Below are positions 28,240 through 36,221 of a DNA stretch of 38,967 nucleotides, piece by piece. Each line of letters opens with the position of its first letter. Position 1 is the stretch's first letter. Made by a program: the position numbers and the translations under genes. The DNA is from a bacterium (GTDB lineage Bacteria; Bacteroidota; Rhodothermia; Balneolales; M1805): assembly GCA_006226965.1 (NCBI GenBank), contig SBGQ01000049.1, positions 1-38,967 on the forward strand. Direction: 5' to 3'. The notes beneath the pieces were generated by a model. It had not been told where the DNA came from, ran no database searches, and saw only the letters and a list, made by a program, of their open reading frames with translations.

Positions 28240-28320
28240 CTTCAAATGTTTTTTGAAATCATGAAAATTAAAATCATGGTGGTAGTCCAAGGATTTTCGA
28301 CTTCTACTAGAATCTTTTGA

Positions 28321-28394
28321 GCGCCCGTAGCTCAATCGGATAGAGCAACTGCCTTCTAAGCAGTAGGTTACAGGTTCGATTCCTGTCGGGCGTA
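28321..28394 (+). tRNA. tRNA-Arg (anticodon TCT)
   Basis: Anticodon stem ACTGC/GCAGT with loop CTTCTAA gives TCT. Acceptor GCGCCCG pairs with CGGGCGT, so the first pair is G-U. Discriminator A is followed by CCA (28395-28397), though other tRNAs here do not encode it, so this may be chance. Confidence 0.95.
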
Positions 28395-28406
28395 CCACTT
28401 ACTAAA

Positions 28407-28477
28407 GGCGACATGGCCGAGTGGCTAGGCAGAGGTCTGCAAAACCTTGTACGGCGGTTCGAATCCGCCTGTCGCCT
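28407..28477 (+). tRNA. tRNA-Cys (anticodon GCA)
   Basis: Acceptor GGCGACA/TGTCGCC, discriminator T as expected for cysteine tRNA, anticodon stem GAGGT/ACCTT with loop CTGCAAA. Length 71 nt. Confidence 0.96.
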
Positions 28478-28501
28478 CACGATTTAAAAATAGTTCTAAG
28501 A

Positions 28502-28574
<73 letters not shown>

Positions 28575-28589
28575 CAAAAAAATATTTAT

Positions 28590-28664
28590 GGAGCCTGTAG
28601 CTCAGTTGGTTAGAGCGTCAGATTGTGGCTCTGAAGGTCGTGGGTTCGACCCCCATCAGGCTCC
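28590..28664 (+). tRNA. tRNA-His (anticodon GTG)
   Basis: Anticodon stem TCAGA/TCTGA with loop TTGTGGC gives GTG. Counting back from the conserved T8 (28598) shows a genome-encoded extra G (-1) at 28590, facing C73 at 28664, the identity pair of histidine tRNA. Confidence 0.96.
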
Positions 28665-28684
28665 CATTTTTTACAATTTCCTAT

Positions 28685-28757
<73 letters not shown>

Positions 28758-28760
28758 CAA

Positions 28761-28791
28761 AGCCTTGCAGGAATCCTGTGAGGCTTTTTTT
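28761..28791 (+). terminator. Terminator of the tRNA array
   Basis: AGCCTTGCAGG (28761-28771) pairs with CCTGTGAGGCT (28775-28785) over 11 bp with two wobbles and a 3-nt loop, then seven T. It also lies at the 3' end of the convergent membrane-protein gene. Confidence 0.88.
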
Positions 28792-29299
28792 ATGGTTGTT
28801 TATTCAGTTGTTTGAGCTTTGATCCCAATGGAGTTTGAATAACAACAAAGCCTAAATTTATTAATGGTTCGCCGTATCTACCTAGTAGATCAACTAAATA
28901 AATTCCACTCTTATGAATATAAAGACCGAAAAATAAGAGTAGAATTCCAAGTAAAATCATTCCAATTTGAAGAAAGAAATAACGGAATAAGATTTTATTA
29001 GGATGCTCAGATAGCAAAACAATTATTATGCACCCGAATAGAAAAAACATCCCGCCCATAACTCTAAAGAAGAGTTCTTTATATCCTTGAGAGGTGTTTT
29101 TAATACGAATGTAATACCCTAGGCTATTTCCGGGTCTCATAATGATATCTTGCTCAGTATGGGTGTAATCGAATTGTTCAGCAACCGGATTTAAAACATA
29201 TTGAGCAATTCCAGATCGAATAGGACGCCATACAGTGAAATAGACTCCAATCAGTAAAACAATAAAAAATGATTTTCTAATGATTGGGTTCTTAAGCAT
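28790..29299 (-). CDS. Exosortase-associated multi-spanning membrane protein
   Basis: A 169-residue protein with three clear hydrophobic segments (about 9-27, 72-96 and 104-128) and a possible fourth near 131-150, with a soluble stretch of about 45 residues between the first two. I recognise no catalytic motif. Its ATG overlaps the exosortase stop by 8 bp, so the two are translationally coupled. Bacteroidota exosortases are commonly followed by a small dedicated membrane partner (as with the XrtF and XrtX types), and position and topology fit this. The assignment is by context; sequence alone would leave it unknown. Confidence 0.7.
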   Translation of the reverse strand: MLKNPIIRKSFFIVLLIGVYFTVWRPIRSGIAQYVLNPVAEQFDYTHTEQDIIMRPGNSLGYYIRIKNTSQGYKELFFRVMGGMFFLFGCIIIVLLSEHPNKILFRYFFLQIGMILLGILLLFFGLYIHKSGIYLVDLLGRYGEPLINLGFVVIQTPLGSKLKQLNKQP

Positions 29300-29843
29300 G
29301 AATAGGTTTTACCGTTTCAGATTGTTGCTCGCTTCCCCCATAATTCGCCCAGATTACCCACATAATAAAAATTACAATGTAGAAAATAGCAGTAGTAGAG
29401 TAATCATGCGTGAAGTCAAAGAAATCTGCCCAATAGACTTGAGTGACAGCTAAAATTACGACACGGATTACATTTACTAGATAAATAACTCCAATTCCTG
29501 TAATCAAAAATAAAATTCGCTTTACATTATCTCCAGGATAGGCAACTACAAAACCTATGAATAAACCAATTGCCGATAATCCGTTACATCCATTAACGAT
29601 TTCGATACCGGGCGATTCACCTATCCCAATAATTCTAAATGCAGTGTAGACTTCAGAGTAGCCGATTGCGTGTAAAATCCCGGCAGCAACATCAATAATG
29701 TTAAGTGATAAGGCTTCGTCTACATTTCCGGCGGGTAGAATCCATAAGTCGTAAAAAAAATACCAGACAATATAAATTCCAATTCCTTTTAAGGCGAATA
29801 GATAAACAGGGTTTTTATCAAAAAGAGCTTTAAGTTTATTCAT
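29292..29843 (-). CDS. Exosortase/archaeosortase family protein
   Basis: A membrane transpeptidase-like protein of 183 residues that should cleave C-terminal sorting signals of exported proteins. The three catalytic elements are visible in order: NGCNGL with C86, NVIRVV with R127, and THDYST with H146. The rest is hydrophobic, with about five to six membrane segments (about 15-36, 48-62, 90-103, 108-122, 124-138 and 150-167). The size is that of the short Bacteroidota exosortases (XrtF/XrtX-like) rather than the long proteobacterial ones. It overlaps the CapD-like epimerase gene and its membrane partner by 8 bp each. No protein in this window carries a recognisable C-terminal sorting tail, so its substrates are elsewhere. 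Confidence 0.88.
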   Translation of the reverse strand: MNKLKALFDKNPVYLFALKGIGIYIVWYFFYDLWILPAGNVDEALSLNIIDVAAGILHAIGYSEVYTAFRIIGIGESPGIEIVNGCNGLSAIGLFIGFVVAYPGDNVKRILFLITGIGVIYLVNVIRVVILAVTQVYWADFFDFTHDYSTTAIFYIVIFIMWVIWANYGGSEQQSETVKPIHA

Positions 29844-30825
29844 AGCTAACGGTTGTTTTTAATTGCTCAAGGGATTGATAATAAATAGTTTGTAAAAAAA
29901 GTTTGTAATCCAGTTCGTTGAATTTATCTGGATAACCGCTGAAAGCTAGCCAAGGACTTGTATTCAAACAAGAAAAATCTTGAATTATGAGTTCATTATT
30001 TCTTTTTTGGTTTTTGAGTTCACAGCCCCAATACATCTTTTCTGTAGATTTTTCTCCGTCACGTAATCCTGTAATAGTAACAATGTCTCTACTCATGTTT
30101 TTAGTGTCAAGTTGTTCATGAATAAAATCGATGAGTTTGACTTCTTCGATATGTGAGGGGGTAATCAGGCTAGATGTGACCTCGGAAAAGTCTAACAACC
30201 AATCAAGAATACAGGAATACAAATCATCAATTGATATAACAAATCTAGTACTGTTCACATCAGTTATCGGAATAAAACCCTTTTGCATATAGATTTTTTC
30301 CCATTCAGAGAAAAACGAACCTCGACTCCCGATGATGTTTGGAAGTCTAAAAACGGATGCATGCGAGTGTGTCAGAGAAATATAAAGTTCCACAAGCCAT
30401 TTGCTCAGTCCTAAGACACCGGTTGGTTCTACTGCTTTATCACTCGAAATAAATAAAAACTGAGCCTTATTTTTTTCGGATAATTCGAGTAATTCAATAC
30501 TGGAAATGGTATTTATTCTAAAAGCACGTTCAGGAAATCGTTCGAGTAAACTTACCTGTTTGTGTGCTGCGGCATGAACTACAGTTGAAATCGGATAGGT
30601 ATTAAACAAGGTTTTTAAATAATCGACGTCTGCGATATCTCCTAAAGTGGGAATAAATCGATTACTTTCTTTATAGAGTTCATCGAGTTCATATAAATCA
30701 GTGTCATCGTTGTCTAAACCAATAACTATAGCTTCAGAATGAGTTTGAAGTATAGCTTCGACAAATAACCTGCCAATTGAGCCTGCGGCTCCAGTAACTA
30801 AATAATATGATGGTGCTTGAATCAA
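29836..30825 (-). CDS. CapD/FlaA1-like nucleotide-sugar epimerase/dehydratase
   Basis: An NAD-dependent SDR enzyme of about 329 residues acting on nucleotide sugars for surface glycans. Visible are YLVTGAAGSIGRLF (cofactor site), HAAAHKQVSLLERFPERA (the family's substrate/cofactor segment), SSDKAVEPTGVLGLSK (catalytic region, with SK-ending motif in place of YxxxK as in CapD relatives) and GLRDGEKSTEKMY. The open frame extends to an ATG at 30873, but the first 16 codons of that longer version lie inside the clpC terminator, so I place the start at a TTG (30823-30825), giving an N-terminus of normal length for a Rossmann protein. No Shine-Dalgarno sequence precedes it. It is first in an operon with the exosortase and its partner. 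Substrate sugar unknown. Confidence 0.84.
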   Translation of the reverse strand: MIQAPSYYLVTGAAGSIGRLFVEAILQTHSEAIVIGLDNDDTDLYELDELYKESNRFIPTLGDIADVDYLKTLFNTYPISTVVHAAAHKQVSLLERFPERAFRINTISSIELLELSEKNKAQFLFISSDKAVEPTGVLGLSKWLVELYISLTHSHASVFRLPNIIGSRGSFFSEWEKIYMQKGFIPITDVNSTRFVISIDDLYSCILDWLLDFSEVTSSLITPSHIEEVKLIDFIHEQLDTKNMSRDIVTITGLRDGEKSTEKMYWGCELKNQKRNNELIIQDFSCLNTSPWLAFSGYPDKFNELDYKLFLQTIYYQSLEQLKTTVSYE

Positions 30826-30840
30826 AAAAATGGACAGATA

Positions 30841-30874
30841 AAAAAAATGCGTGATGAACATCTCACCACGCATT
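30841..30874 (-). terminator. Rho-independent terminator of clpC
   Basis: Minus-strand hairpin with perfect 8-bp arms AATGCGTG/CACGCATT (plus-strand 30846-30853 and 30867-30874), extended inward by TGA/TCA, then seven T. It lies 15 nt after the clpC stop and overlaps the longest possible start of the epimerase. Confidence 0.82.
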
Positions 30875-30888
30875 ACATGAATTATTAG

Positions 30889-33450
30889 TTATGCATTTGC
30901 GTGTGATTCCGATTCTTCCTCGCTGGAAGTTTCAGCAACTTCTTTCCATTCAAATGCAAGTCCGTCACGCGAACCGTTTAATTTTATTTTTAGTAGAGAA
31001 CCCGCTTTTTTCGCATCAGTTAGTAGTTCTTCAGCGAGTTGGTCTTCTACATATTTTTGGATAGCGCGTTTTAGTGGACGAGCGCCAAATTTTGGATCAA
31101 ATCCTTTTTCTACCAAGAATTCTTTAGCACCTTTTGTGATTTCAACATCATAACCAATGGCTTTCACTCGAGTGAATAAGCTTTCTGTTAAGTTGTCAAT
31201 AATTTTAAAGATGTCTTCTTTTTCAAGTGGTTTAAATACAATCACATCATCGATACGATTCAAAAATTCAGGATTAAATACTTTAATTAAAGCATCCTGA
31301 ATGGTTGATTTCATTTTAGCGTAATCGAAAGGAGTGTTATCCGAATCAAAACCGATTCCTTTACCGAGGTTTTTAATATCACGAGCACCAACGTTCGATG
31401 TCATGATAATAATCGTGTTTCTGAAATCAACTTTACGACCCAGTGAATCGGTTAAAATACCATCATCTAAAACCTGTAATAATAAGTTGAATACATCAGG
31501 GTGTGCTTTTTCAATCTCATCAAGTAAGACAACAGAATAAGGTTTTCTACGAACTTTCTCAGTAAGAATACCACCTTCTTCATATCCCACATAACCAGGA
31601 GGAGCTCCAACTAAACGAGAAACCGTGAATTTTTCCATGTATTCACTCATGTCAATTCGAATCAGAGAATCATCGCCATTGAAGAGGTACTTGGAAATAA
31701 CTTTTGCCATTTCTGTTTTACCGACACCTGTTGGACCTAAGAAAATGAACGAACCGATTGGTCTGTTCGGGTCTTTTAAGCCTGCGCGAGTTCGTTGTAT
31801 AGCTCTTGTCAGTTTTTCGATAGCTTCCGGTTGGCCAATAACTTTAGTTGAGAGCTCTTCACGCATTTTGAGCAATTTATCGCCTTCGTTTTGTGTGATT
31901 TTGGTAACAGGTATACCAGTCATCATACCAACTACAGAAGCGACATCTTCTTCATTTACATCGTAAATAACTTCTGAACTTTCTTTTTCCCAGACTTTTT
32001 GGGCGATTTCGAGTTCTTCAATCAAACGTTTCTCACGGTCGCGCAAACGAGCAGCCTCTTCAAAACGTTGTTTTTTAACCATCGAATTTTTTTCTTGGCT
32101 CGTTGACTCGATTTCTTCCTCGAGTTTTACAATATGCTCAGGAACAGTAATGTTGGATAAATGGACACGAGCACCGGCTTCATCCAATGCGTCAATAGCT
32201 TTATCCGGTAAAAAATGATCCGTAATGTAACGGTCAGTTAATTTCACGCATGCTTCGATTGCTTCATCAGAATAATGAACACTATGATGTTTTTCGTATT
32301 TCGCTTTAATGCGATTTAGGATTTCTACCGTTTCTTCAATTGAAGTCGGTTCGATCATGATTTTCTGGAAGCGACGTTCTAAGGCACCGTCTTTTTCAAT
32401 ATACTGGCGGTATTCGTTTAGTGTAGTTGCACCGATTGCTTGAATTTCACCACGCGCTAAAGCGGGTTTCAACATATTGGAAGCATCAAGTGAGCCACTG
32501 GCTCCACCAGCTCCAACAATGGTATGGAGTTCATCAATAAACAGAATGATGTTTGGAGTTTTCTCCAATTCACTCATAACTGCTTTCATTCGTTCTTCGA
32601 ATTGTCCACGGTATTTGGTGCCGGCAACTAAAGCCGCTAGGTCTAGCGCCACAACACGTTTATCAAACAATACTCGGGAAACTTTTCTCTGAACAATTCG
32701 CAAGGCTAAACCTTCGGCGATTGCAGTTTTCCCTACACCCGGTTCACCTATAAGAACAGGATTGTTCTTTTTTCTGCGGCTTAAAACCTGTGCAACACGC
32801 TCAATTTCTTTTTCACGACCAACAATCGGATCTAATTTACCATCTTCTGCAAGTTTGGTTAAATCTCTACCGAAGTTGTCTAATACCGGAGTTTTAGTCT
32901 TTTCCATTTTTTTAGATCTGATATTACCGGCACCTTGTGGTTCCGGTTGTGATGAAGTGTATTCGGCTGATAAGGTAGATTCAGGTTCGTTTGTACTTGG
33001 TGCACTAGAAGATTTTCCGGATATAATCATATCCAATTCTTCGCGTACGCCTTCGTAATTCACATTAAACTGATGCAAAATCTGTGCAGCAATATTCTCA
33101 TCGTCACGCAATAGTGACAACAGTAAATGTTCGGTTCCTATTGTGTCACTTTTATAAAGTTTTGCTTCTAAATAGGTAATGCGAAGTACTTTCTCTGCCT
33201 GTTTCGTTAAAGGTACATGTCCTACTTTTATGGTTGATCCGGTTCCTCGAACCGTATCTTCTATAGTCTTTTTTAATTTCGCTAAATCGCAGCGTAAATT
33301 TTTCAGGATTTTAACAGCAACGCCATCACCTAAGCGCACGATTCCTAACATGAGGTGTTCTGTGCCTATATAATCGTGACCTAAACGAAGCGCTTCTTCA
33401 CGGCTGTATTGAATCACATCTTTAACTCTGCTCGAAAAATTACCTTCCAT
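30889..33450 (-). CDS. clpC: ATP-dependent Clp protease ATP-binding subunit ClpC
   Basis: A Hsp100 unfoldase that feeds proteins to ClpP. The 853 residues, counted from the ATG at 33448-33450, begin [20 protein letters not shown], the standard ClpC N-terminus; an upstream TTG would add 18 unrelated residues. Domains: two Clp-N repeats (about 1-145), AAA-1 with Walker A GEPGVGKT (235-242), a middle region with UVR-like [17 protein letters not shown] (adaptor binding), AAA-2 with GPTGVGKT (572-579), and an IGF tripeptide in GKGIGFDS for docking on ClpP. Together these favour ClpC over ClpB or ClpA. It ends at a terminator. A 24-bp imperfect palindrome lies 20 nt upstream of the ATG and may be its operator. 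ClpP is not in the window. Confidence 0.94.
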   Translation of the reverse strand: MEGNFSSRVKDVIQYSREEALRLGHDYIGTEHLMLGIVRLGDGVAVKILKNLRCDLAKLKKTIEDTVRGTGSTIKVGHVPLTKQAEKVLRITYLEAKLYKSDTIGTEHLLLSLLRDDENIAAQILHQFNVNYEGVREELDMIISGKSSSAPSTNEPESTLSAEYTSSQPEPQGAGNIRSKKMEKTKTPVLDNFGRDLTKLAEDGKLDPIVGREKEIERVAQVLSRRKKNNPVLIGEPGVGKTAIAEGLALRIVQRKVSRVLFDKRVVALDLAALVAGTKYRGQFEERMKAVMSELEKTPNIILFIDELHTIVGAGGASGSLDASNMLKPALARGEIQAIGATTLNEYRQYIEKDGALERRFQKIMIEPTSIEETVEILNRIKAKYEKHHSVHYSDEAIEACVKLTDRYITDHFLPDKAIDALDEAGARVHLSNITVPEHIVKLEEEIESTSQEKNSMVKKQRFEEAARLRDREKRLIEELEIAQKVWEKESSEVIYDVNEEDVASVVGMMTGIPVTKITQNEGDKLLKMREELSTKVIGQPEAIEKLTRAIQRTRAGLKDPNRPIGSFIFLGPTGVGKTEMAKVISKYLFNGDDSLIRIDMSEYMEKFTVSRLVGAPPGYVGYEEGGILTEKVRRKPYSVVLLDEIEKAHPDVFNLLLQVLDDGILTDSLGRKVDFRNTIIIMTSNVGARDIKNLGKGIGFDSDNTPFDYAKMKSTIQDALIKVFNPEFLNRIDDVIVFKPLEKEDIFKIIDNLTESLFTRVKAIGYDVEITKGAKEFLVEKGFDPKFGARPLKRAIQKYVEDQLAEELLTDAKKAGSLLKIKLNGSRDGLAFEWKEVAETSSEEESESHANA

Positions 33451-33469
33451 GGGTCTTTCTTTAGTGGTT

Positions 33470-33493
33470 GAAACTGGTTGATATACCAATTTC
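33470..33493. promoter_or_regulatory. Imperfect palindrome upstream of clpC, candidate operator
   Basis: GAAAcTGGT and ACCAaTTTC form matching half-sites around a 6-nt centre, 20 nt upstream of the clpC ATG. It does not fit the CtsR direct-repeat site. The position suits a repressor site in the leader; nothing proves it. Confidence 0.3.
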
Positions 33494-33579
33494 TGGAAAT
33501 TCAACGAATGTTTTTAACATCTTGTTGAAAGTAATACGGGTGAGGTTTAAACGCAAGTGAATACTTTAAACTCAAAGAA

Positions 33580-35094
33580 TTAAAATAGTGGAGAGCCTGT
33601 CATTTCTTTAGGCTGTTGAACGCCTATGATTTTTAACAGGGTTGGTGCAACATCAGCGAGAATGCCATTATGTAAGTTTGCATTATCCGGATTGTTGATG
33701 AGAGCACAAGGAACGGGCTGAGTTGTATGTGCGGTATTAGGGCTTCCGTCCGGATTAATCATGCAATCAGCATTACCGTGGTCGGCAATTACTAAAATCT
33801 GGAATCCGTGCTCTATAGCTGTTGGAATTAAATGGCTTAACTCTTTATCGACAGCTTCGATGGCTTTTGCCGCCGCATTGATATCGCCTGTATGTCCGAC
33901 CATATCAGGATTGGCAAAGTTGAGTATAATTAAACTGTAAATGTCTTTTTTGATAGCTTCGGAAAGAGCTGCGCCTACACCTGGAGCAGACATTTCGGGC
34001 TGTAAATCGTAGGTTGCTACTTTGGGGCTAGGAATTAGAATTCTATCCTCGCCTTCAAAAGGAGTTTCAATTCCGCCGTTAAAGAAAAAGGTAACATGCG
34101 GATATTTTTCGGTTTCAGCGATGCGGAGCTGTTTCAACCCGGCTTCACTCACTACTTTACCCAAAACATTTTCAAAAGATTGCGGAGCAAATGCGATTTC
34201 AACTCCGGTAAAAGTTGCATCATATTGTGTAAAGCAGACATAATGCAAATGAAGGTTTCCAATAGTTGGAAATCCCTCAAAACCGGGCTGAGTTAAAGCG
34301 CGGGTAATTTGTCTTGCTCTGTCGCTTCTATAATTGAAGAAAATGACTACATCGCCTTCTTCAATTCTGTTTGATGCCGAATTCCCTAAAACGCAAGGTT
34401 CTAAGAATTCATCTGTTTTGCCTGCGCTGTAGTTAGCATCGAATGCTTCAGATGAAGAAGAATAGGAAGTGCCGATACCTTTAAGTAATAAGTTATAAGC
34501 ACGTTCAACACGTTCCCAACGATTATCTCGATCCATAGCATAATAGCGACCAATGATGGATGCTATTTCGCCGGTTCCGATTTCTTTGGCATATTCTTCA
34601 ACCTGATTAACATATCCTTTTCCTGATTTGGGATCAGTATCGCGCCCATCCGTAAATGCATGGATGTACACGTTTTCGACTTGTTCAGATTTGGCAAAAT
34701 CGAGGAGGGCTAAAATGTGATTTTGGTGTGAATGTACACCTCCATCAGAAATCAATCCCATTAAGTGCACTTTACCTTTTTGTTTGGCTTTTTGAAATGC
34801 ACTTTTAAGAGTTTGATTTTCAAAGAATGATTTTTCTCTAATGTCTTTATTGATTCTTGAAATATCTTGCCAGACAATTCGTCCGGAACCAATATTCAAA
34901 TGTCCGACTTCAGAGTTTCCAAATTGGCCTTCAGGTAATCCTACGGCTTCGCCTGATGCTATCAGCTGCGATGTAGGATTAGTTGAAAAAATTCCATCCA
35001 ATGTTGGCTTGTGGGCTTTATCAATCGCGCTGACTTTAGGGTCAGCTGCAATCCCGTAACCATCAAGGATTACCAAAAAGGCTTTGGAGTTCAT
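33580..35094 (-). CDS. gpmI: Phosphoglycerate mutase, 2,3-bisphosphoglycerate-independent
   Basis: Interconverts 3- and 2-phosphoglycerate in glycolysis and gluconeogenesis, using two manganese ions. The 504-residue length is normal for the family. The phosphatase-like domain has the first metal site ILDGYG (D11) and the phospho-acceptor serine S61 in FGNSEVGHLNIGSGR. The inserted phosphotransferase domain carries HAFTDGRDTDP and DRDNRWERV, and the C-terminal VIADHGNADCM supplies metal ligands. Its ATG is 4 nt after the rpsT stop on the same strand, so it is probably co-transcribed with the S20 gene, an uncommon pairing that may link it to growth rate (inference). Confidence 0.96.
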   Translation of the reverse strand: MNSKAFLVILDGYGIAADPKVSAIDKAHKPTLDGIFSTNPTSQLIASGEAVGLPEGQFGNSEVGHLNIGSGRIVWQDISRINKDIREKSFFENQTLKSAFQKAKQKGKVHLMGLISDGGVHSHQNHILALLDFAKSEQVENVYIHAFTDGRDTDPKSGKGYVNQVEEYAKEIGTGEIASIIGRYYAMDRDNRWERVERAYNLLLKGIGTSYSSSSEAFDANYSAGKTDEFLEPCVLGNSASNRIEEGDVVIFFNYRSDRARQITRALTQPGFEGFPTIGNLHLHYVCFTQYDATFTGVEIAFAPQSFENVLGKVVSEAGLKQLRIAETEKYPHVTFFFNGGIETPFEGEDRILIPSPKVATYDLQPEMSAPGVGAALSEAIKKDIYSLIILNFANPDMVGHTGDINAAAKAIEAVDKELSHLIPTAIEHGFQILVIADHGNADCMINPDGSPNTAHTTQPVPCALINNPDNANLHNGILADVAPTLLKIIGVQQPKEMTGSPLF

Positions 35095-35098
35095 TTGC

Positions 35099-35353
35099 TT
35101 ACGCTAATTTGTTAACGAAACGAACTAAGCGTGATTTCTTATTCGCTGCGTTGTTTTTGTGGATGATACCCACTTTCGCCATTCTGTCGATGTAAGAAAC
35201 AGCTTCGTTAATAACCGCATTAGCTTCTTCTTTAGAAGTAGAGGTTAAAACTTTTTTGAAAAGAGTTCTCATTTTAGAACGCTTCATTCTGTTTGCGTTA
35301 CGGCGCTTAATGGTTTGGCGAACACGCTTAATTGCTGACTTATGCTGTGGCAT
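35099..35353 (-). CDS. rpsT: 30S ribosomal protein S20
   Basis: An 84-residue, strongly basic, alpha-helical primary 16S rRNA-binding protein. The N-terminus PQHKSAIKRVRQTIKRRNAN and the later KNNAANKKSRLVRFVNKL are the family signatures. Length is typical (84-90). It is divergent from cmk across 126 bp and likely leads a two-gene transcript with gpmI 4 nt downstream. A possible promoter of Bacteroidota type lies about 50 nt upstream. Confidence 0.97.
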   Translation of the reverse strand: MPQHKSAIKRVRQTIKRRNANRMKRSKMRTLFKKVLTSTSKEEANAVINEAVSYIDRMAKVGIIHKNNAANKKSRLVRFVNKLA

Positions 35354-35399
35354 GTATGATAATATTAAATATGTTTGCTAAAACTTTTTTTAGAGTCGG

Positions 35400-35430
35400 G
35401 AAAATTAATGATTATTCGAGTGAGTATCAA
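35400..35430 (-). promoter_or_regulatory. Candidate rpsT promoter (TTG-N20-TAATTTTC)
   Basis: On the minus strand a TTG (plus 35428-35430) and TAATTTTC (plus 35400-35407, 7 of 8 matches to TAnnTTTG) are separated by 20 bp, the Bacteroidota layout. The start would fall about 40 nt before the rpsT ATG. Confidence 0.35.
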
Positions 35431-35437
35431 TAATGAT

Positions 35438-35469
35438 TTTGCTCCATCGTAAATATTTATTTATTTTTG
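35438..35469 (+). promoter_or_regulatory. Candidate cmk promoter (TTTG-N20-TATTTTTG)
   Basis: TTTG (35438-35441) and TATTTTTG (35462-35469, 8 of 8 to TAnnTTTG) with a 20-bp spacer match the Bacteroidota sigma-70 consensus. The -7 box ends only 10 nt before the cmk ATG at 35480, so the mRNA would be leaderless or almost so. Confidence 0.45.
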
Positions 35470-35479
35470 CCTTCTTGTT

Positions 35480-36160
35480 ATGATTATAGTAATAGATGGA
35501 CCCGCCGGGTCAGGCAAAAGTTCTACCGCAAAAGCCGTTGCACAAATGGCTGATTTAAAGTACCTCGATTCCGGGGCATTGTACAGAGCGGTAACCCTAC
35601 ATTTCTTGCGCGGAGGGTTCTCAAAAAACGATAATCAGCAAGCGTTCTTTGATTCATTGGAATCATTAAAGCTGAGATTTGATTATATCGAAGGCAAATT
35701 TCGTGTTTGGTTAAATGACGATGAGATTTCTGAGGAAATCAGAACATTGGAAGTTAGCCAGTCTGTTTCTGTTGTTGCTGCCATGCCGACAGTACGCGAT
35801 TACGTAAATGTGTATTTACGCGAAGTGGTTAAAAACGGTTCATTTATTGCTGATGGCCGTGATTTAAGTACAGTTGTATTTCCGGATGCTGAATTAAAAG
35901 TTTTTATGGTTGCTTCAATTCAGGCTCGTGCTCAACGCCGATTTGAAGAATTACAAGCCATGGGAAAACCTGCTGATTTGCAATCTATCACAGATAATAT
36001 TGCAGAAAGAGATCATATTGATTCATCTCGTGAAACTGCACCGCTAAAAAAACACGAATCTGCTGTAGAAATCGACACATCGAATCTCACCTTTGATGAA
36101 CAGGTTCAACAAATTGTTGAGCTTATTGAAAACAAAGGACTCAAATCAAACAAACATTAA
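35480..36160 (+). CDS. cmk: Cytidylate kinase
   Basis: Phosphorylates CMP and dCMP with ATP in pyrimidine nucleotide synthesis and salvage. The 226-residue protein has the P-loop GPAGSGKSS (7-15), the CMP-site YLDSGALYRAVTL, the DGRDLSTVVFPDAELKVFMVAS segment and the lid ERDHIDSSRETAPLK with catalytic arginines. The P-loop is at the very N-terminus, so the ATG is right. It is followed 61 bp later by rpsA on the same strand, a pairing conserved in many bacteria. A consensus promoter ends 10 nt before the start. Confidence 0.96.
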   Translation: MIIVIDGPAGSGKSSTAKAVAQMADLKYLDSGALYRAVTLHFLRGGFSKNDNQQAFFDSLESLKLRFDYIEGKFRVWLNDDEISEEIRTLEVSQSVSVVAAMPTVRDYVNVYLREVVKNGSFIADGRDLSTVVFPDAELKVFMVASIQARAQRRFEELQAMGKPADLQSITDNIAERDHIDSSRETAPLKKHESAVEIDTSNLTFDEQVQQIVELIENKGLKSNKH

Positions 36161-36221
36161 CTCTAATCCCATATCAAAGCCTTTTAGCCCAGATATGCGG
36201 CATTTTTTCAAAACAAAATAA

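Noticed and set aside
28395-28397. Genome-encoded CCA on tRNA-Arg
   Set aside because: The other tRNAs here lack CCA, so three matching bases are probably coincidence.
28141-28398. Minus-strand open frame across tRNA-Pro and tRNA-Arg whose translation contains RPTGIEPVTYCLEGSC-type sequence
   Set aside because: It is the antisense translation of two tRNA genes, a well-known source of false proteins in databases.
33451-33504. Eighteen extra N-terminal residues for ClpC from a TTG
   Set aside because: The family N-terminus begins at the internal ATG, and the extension overlaps a palindromic leader sequence.
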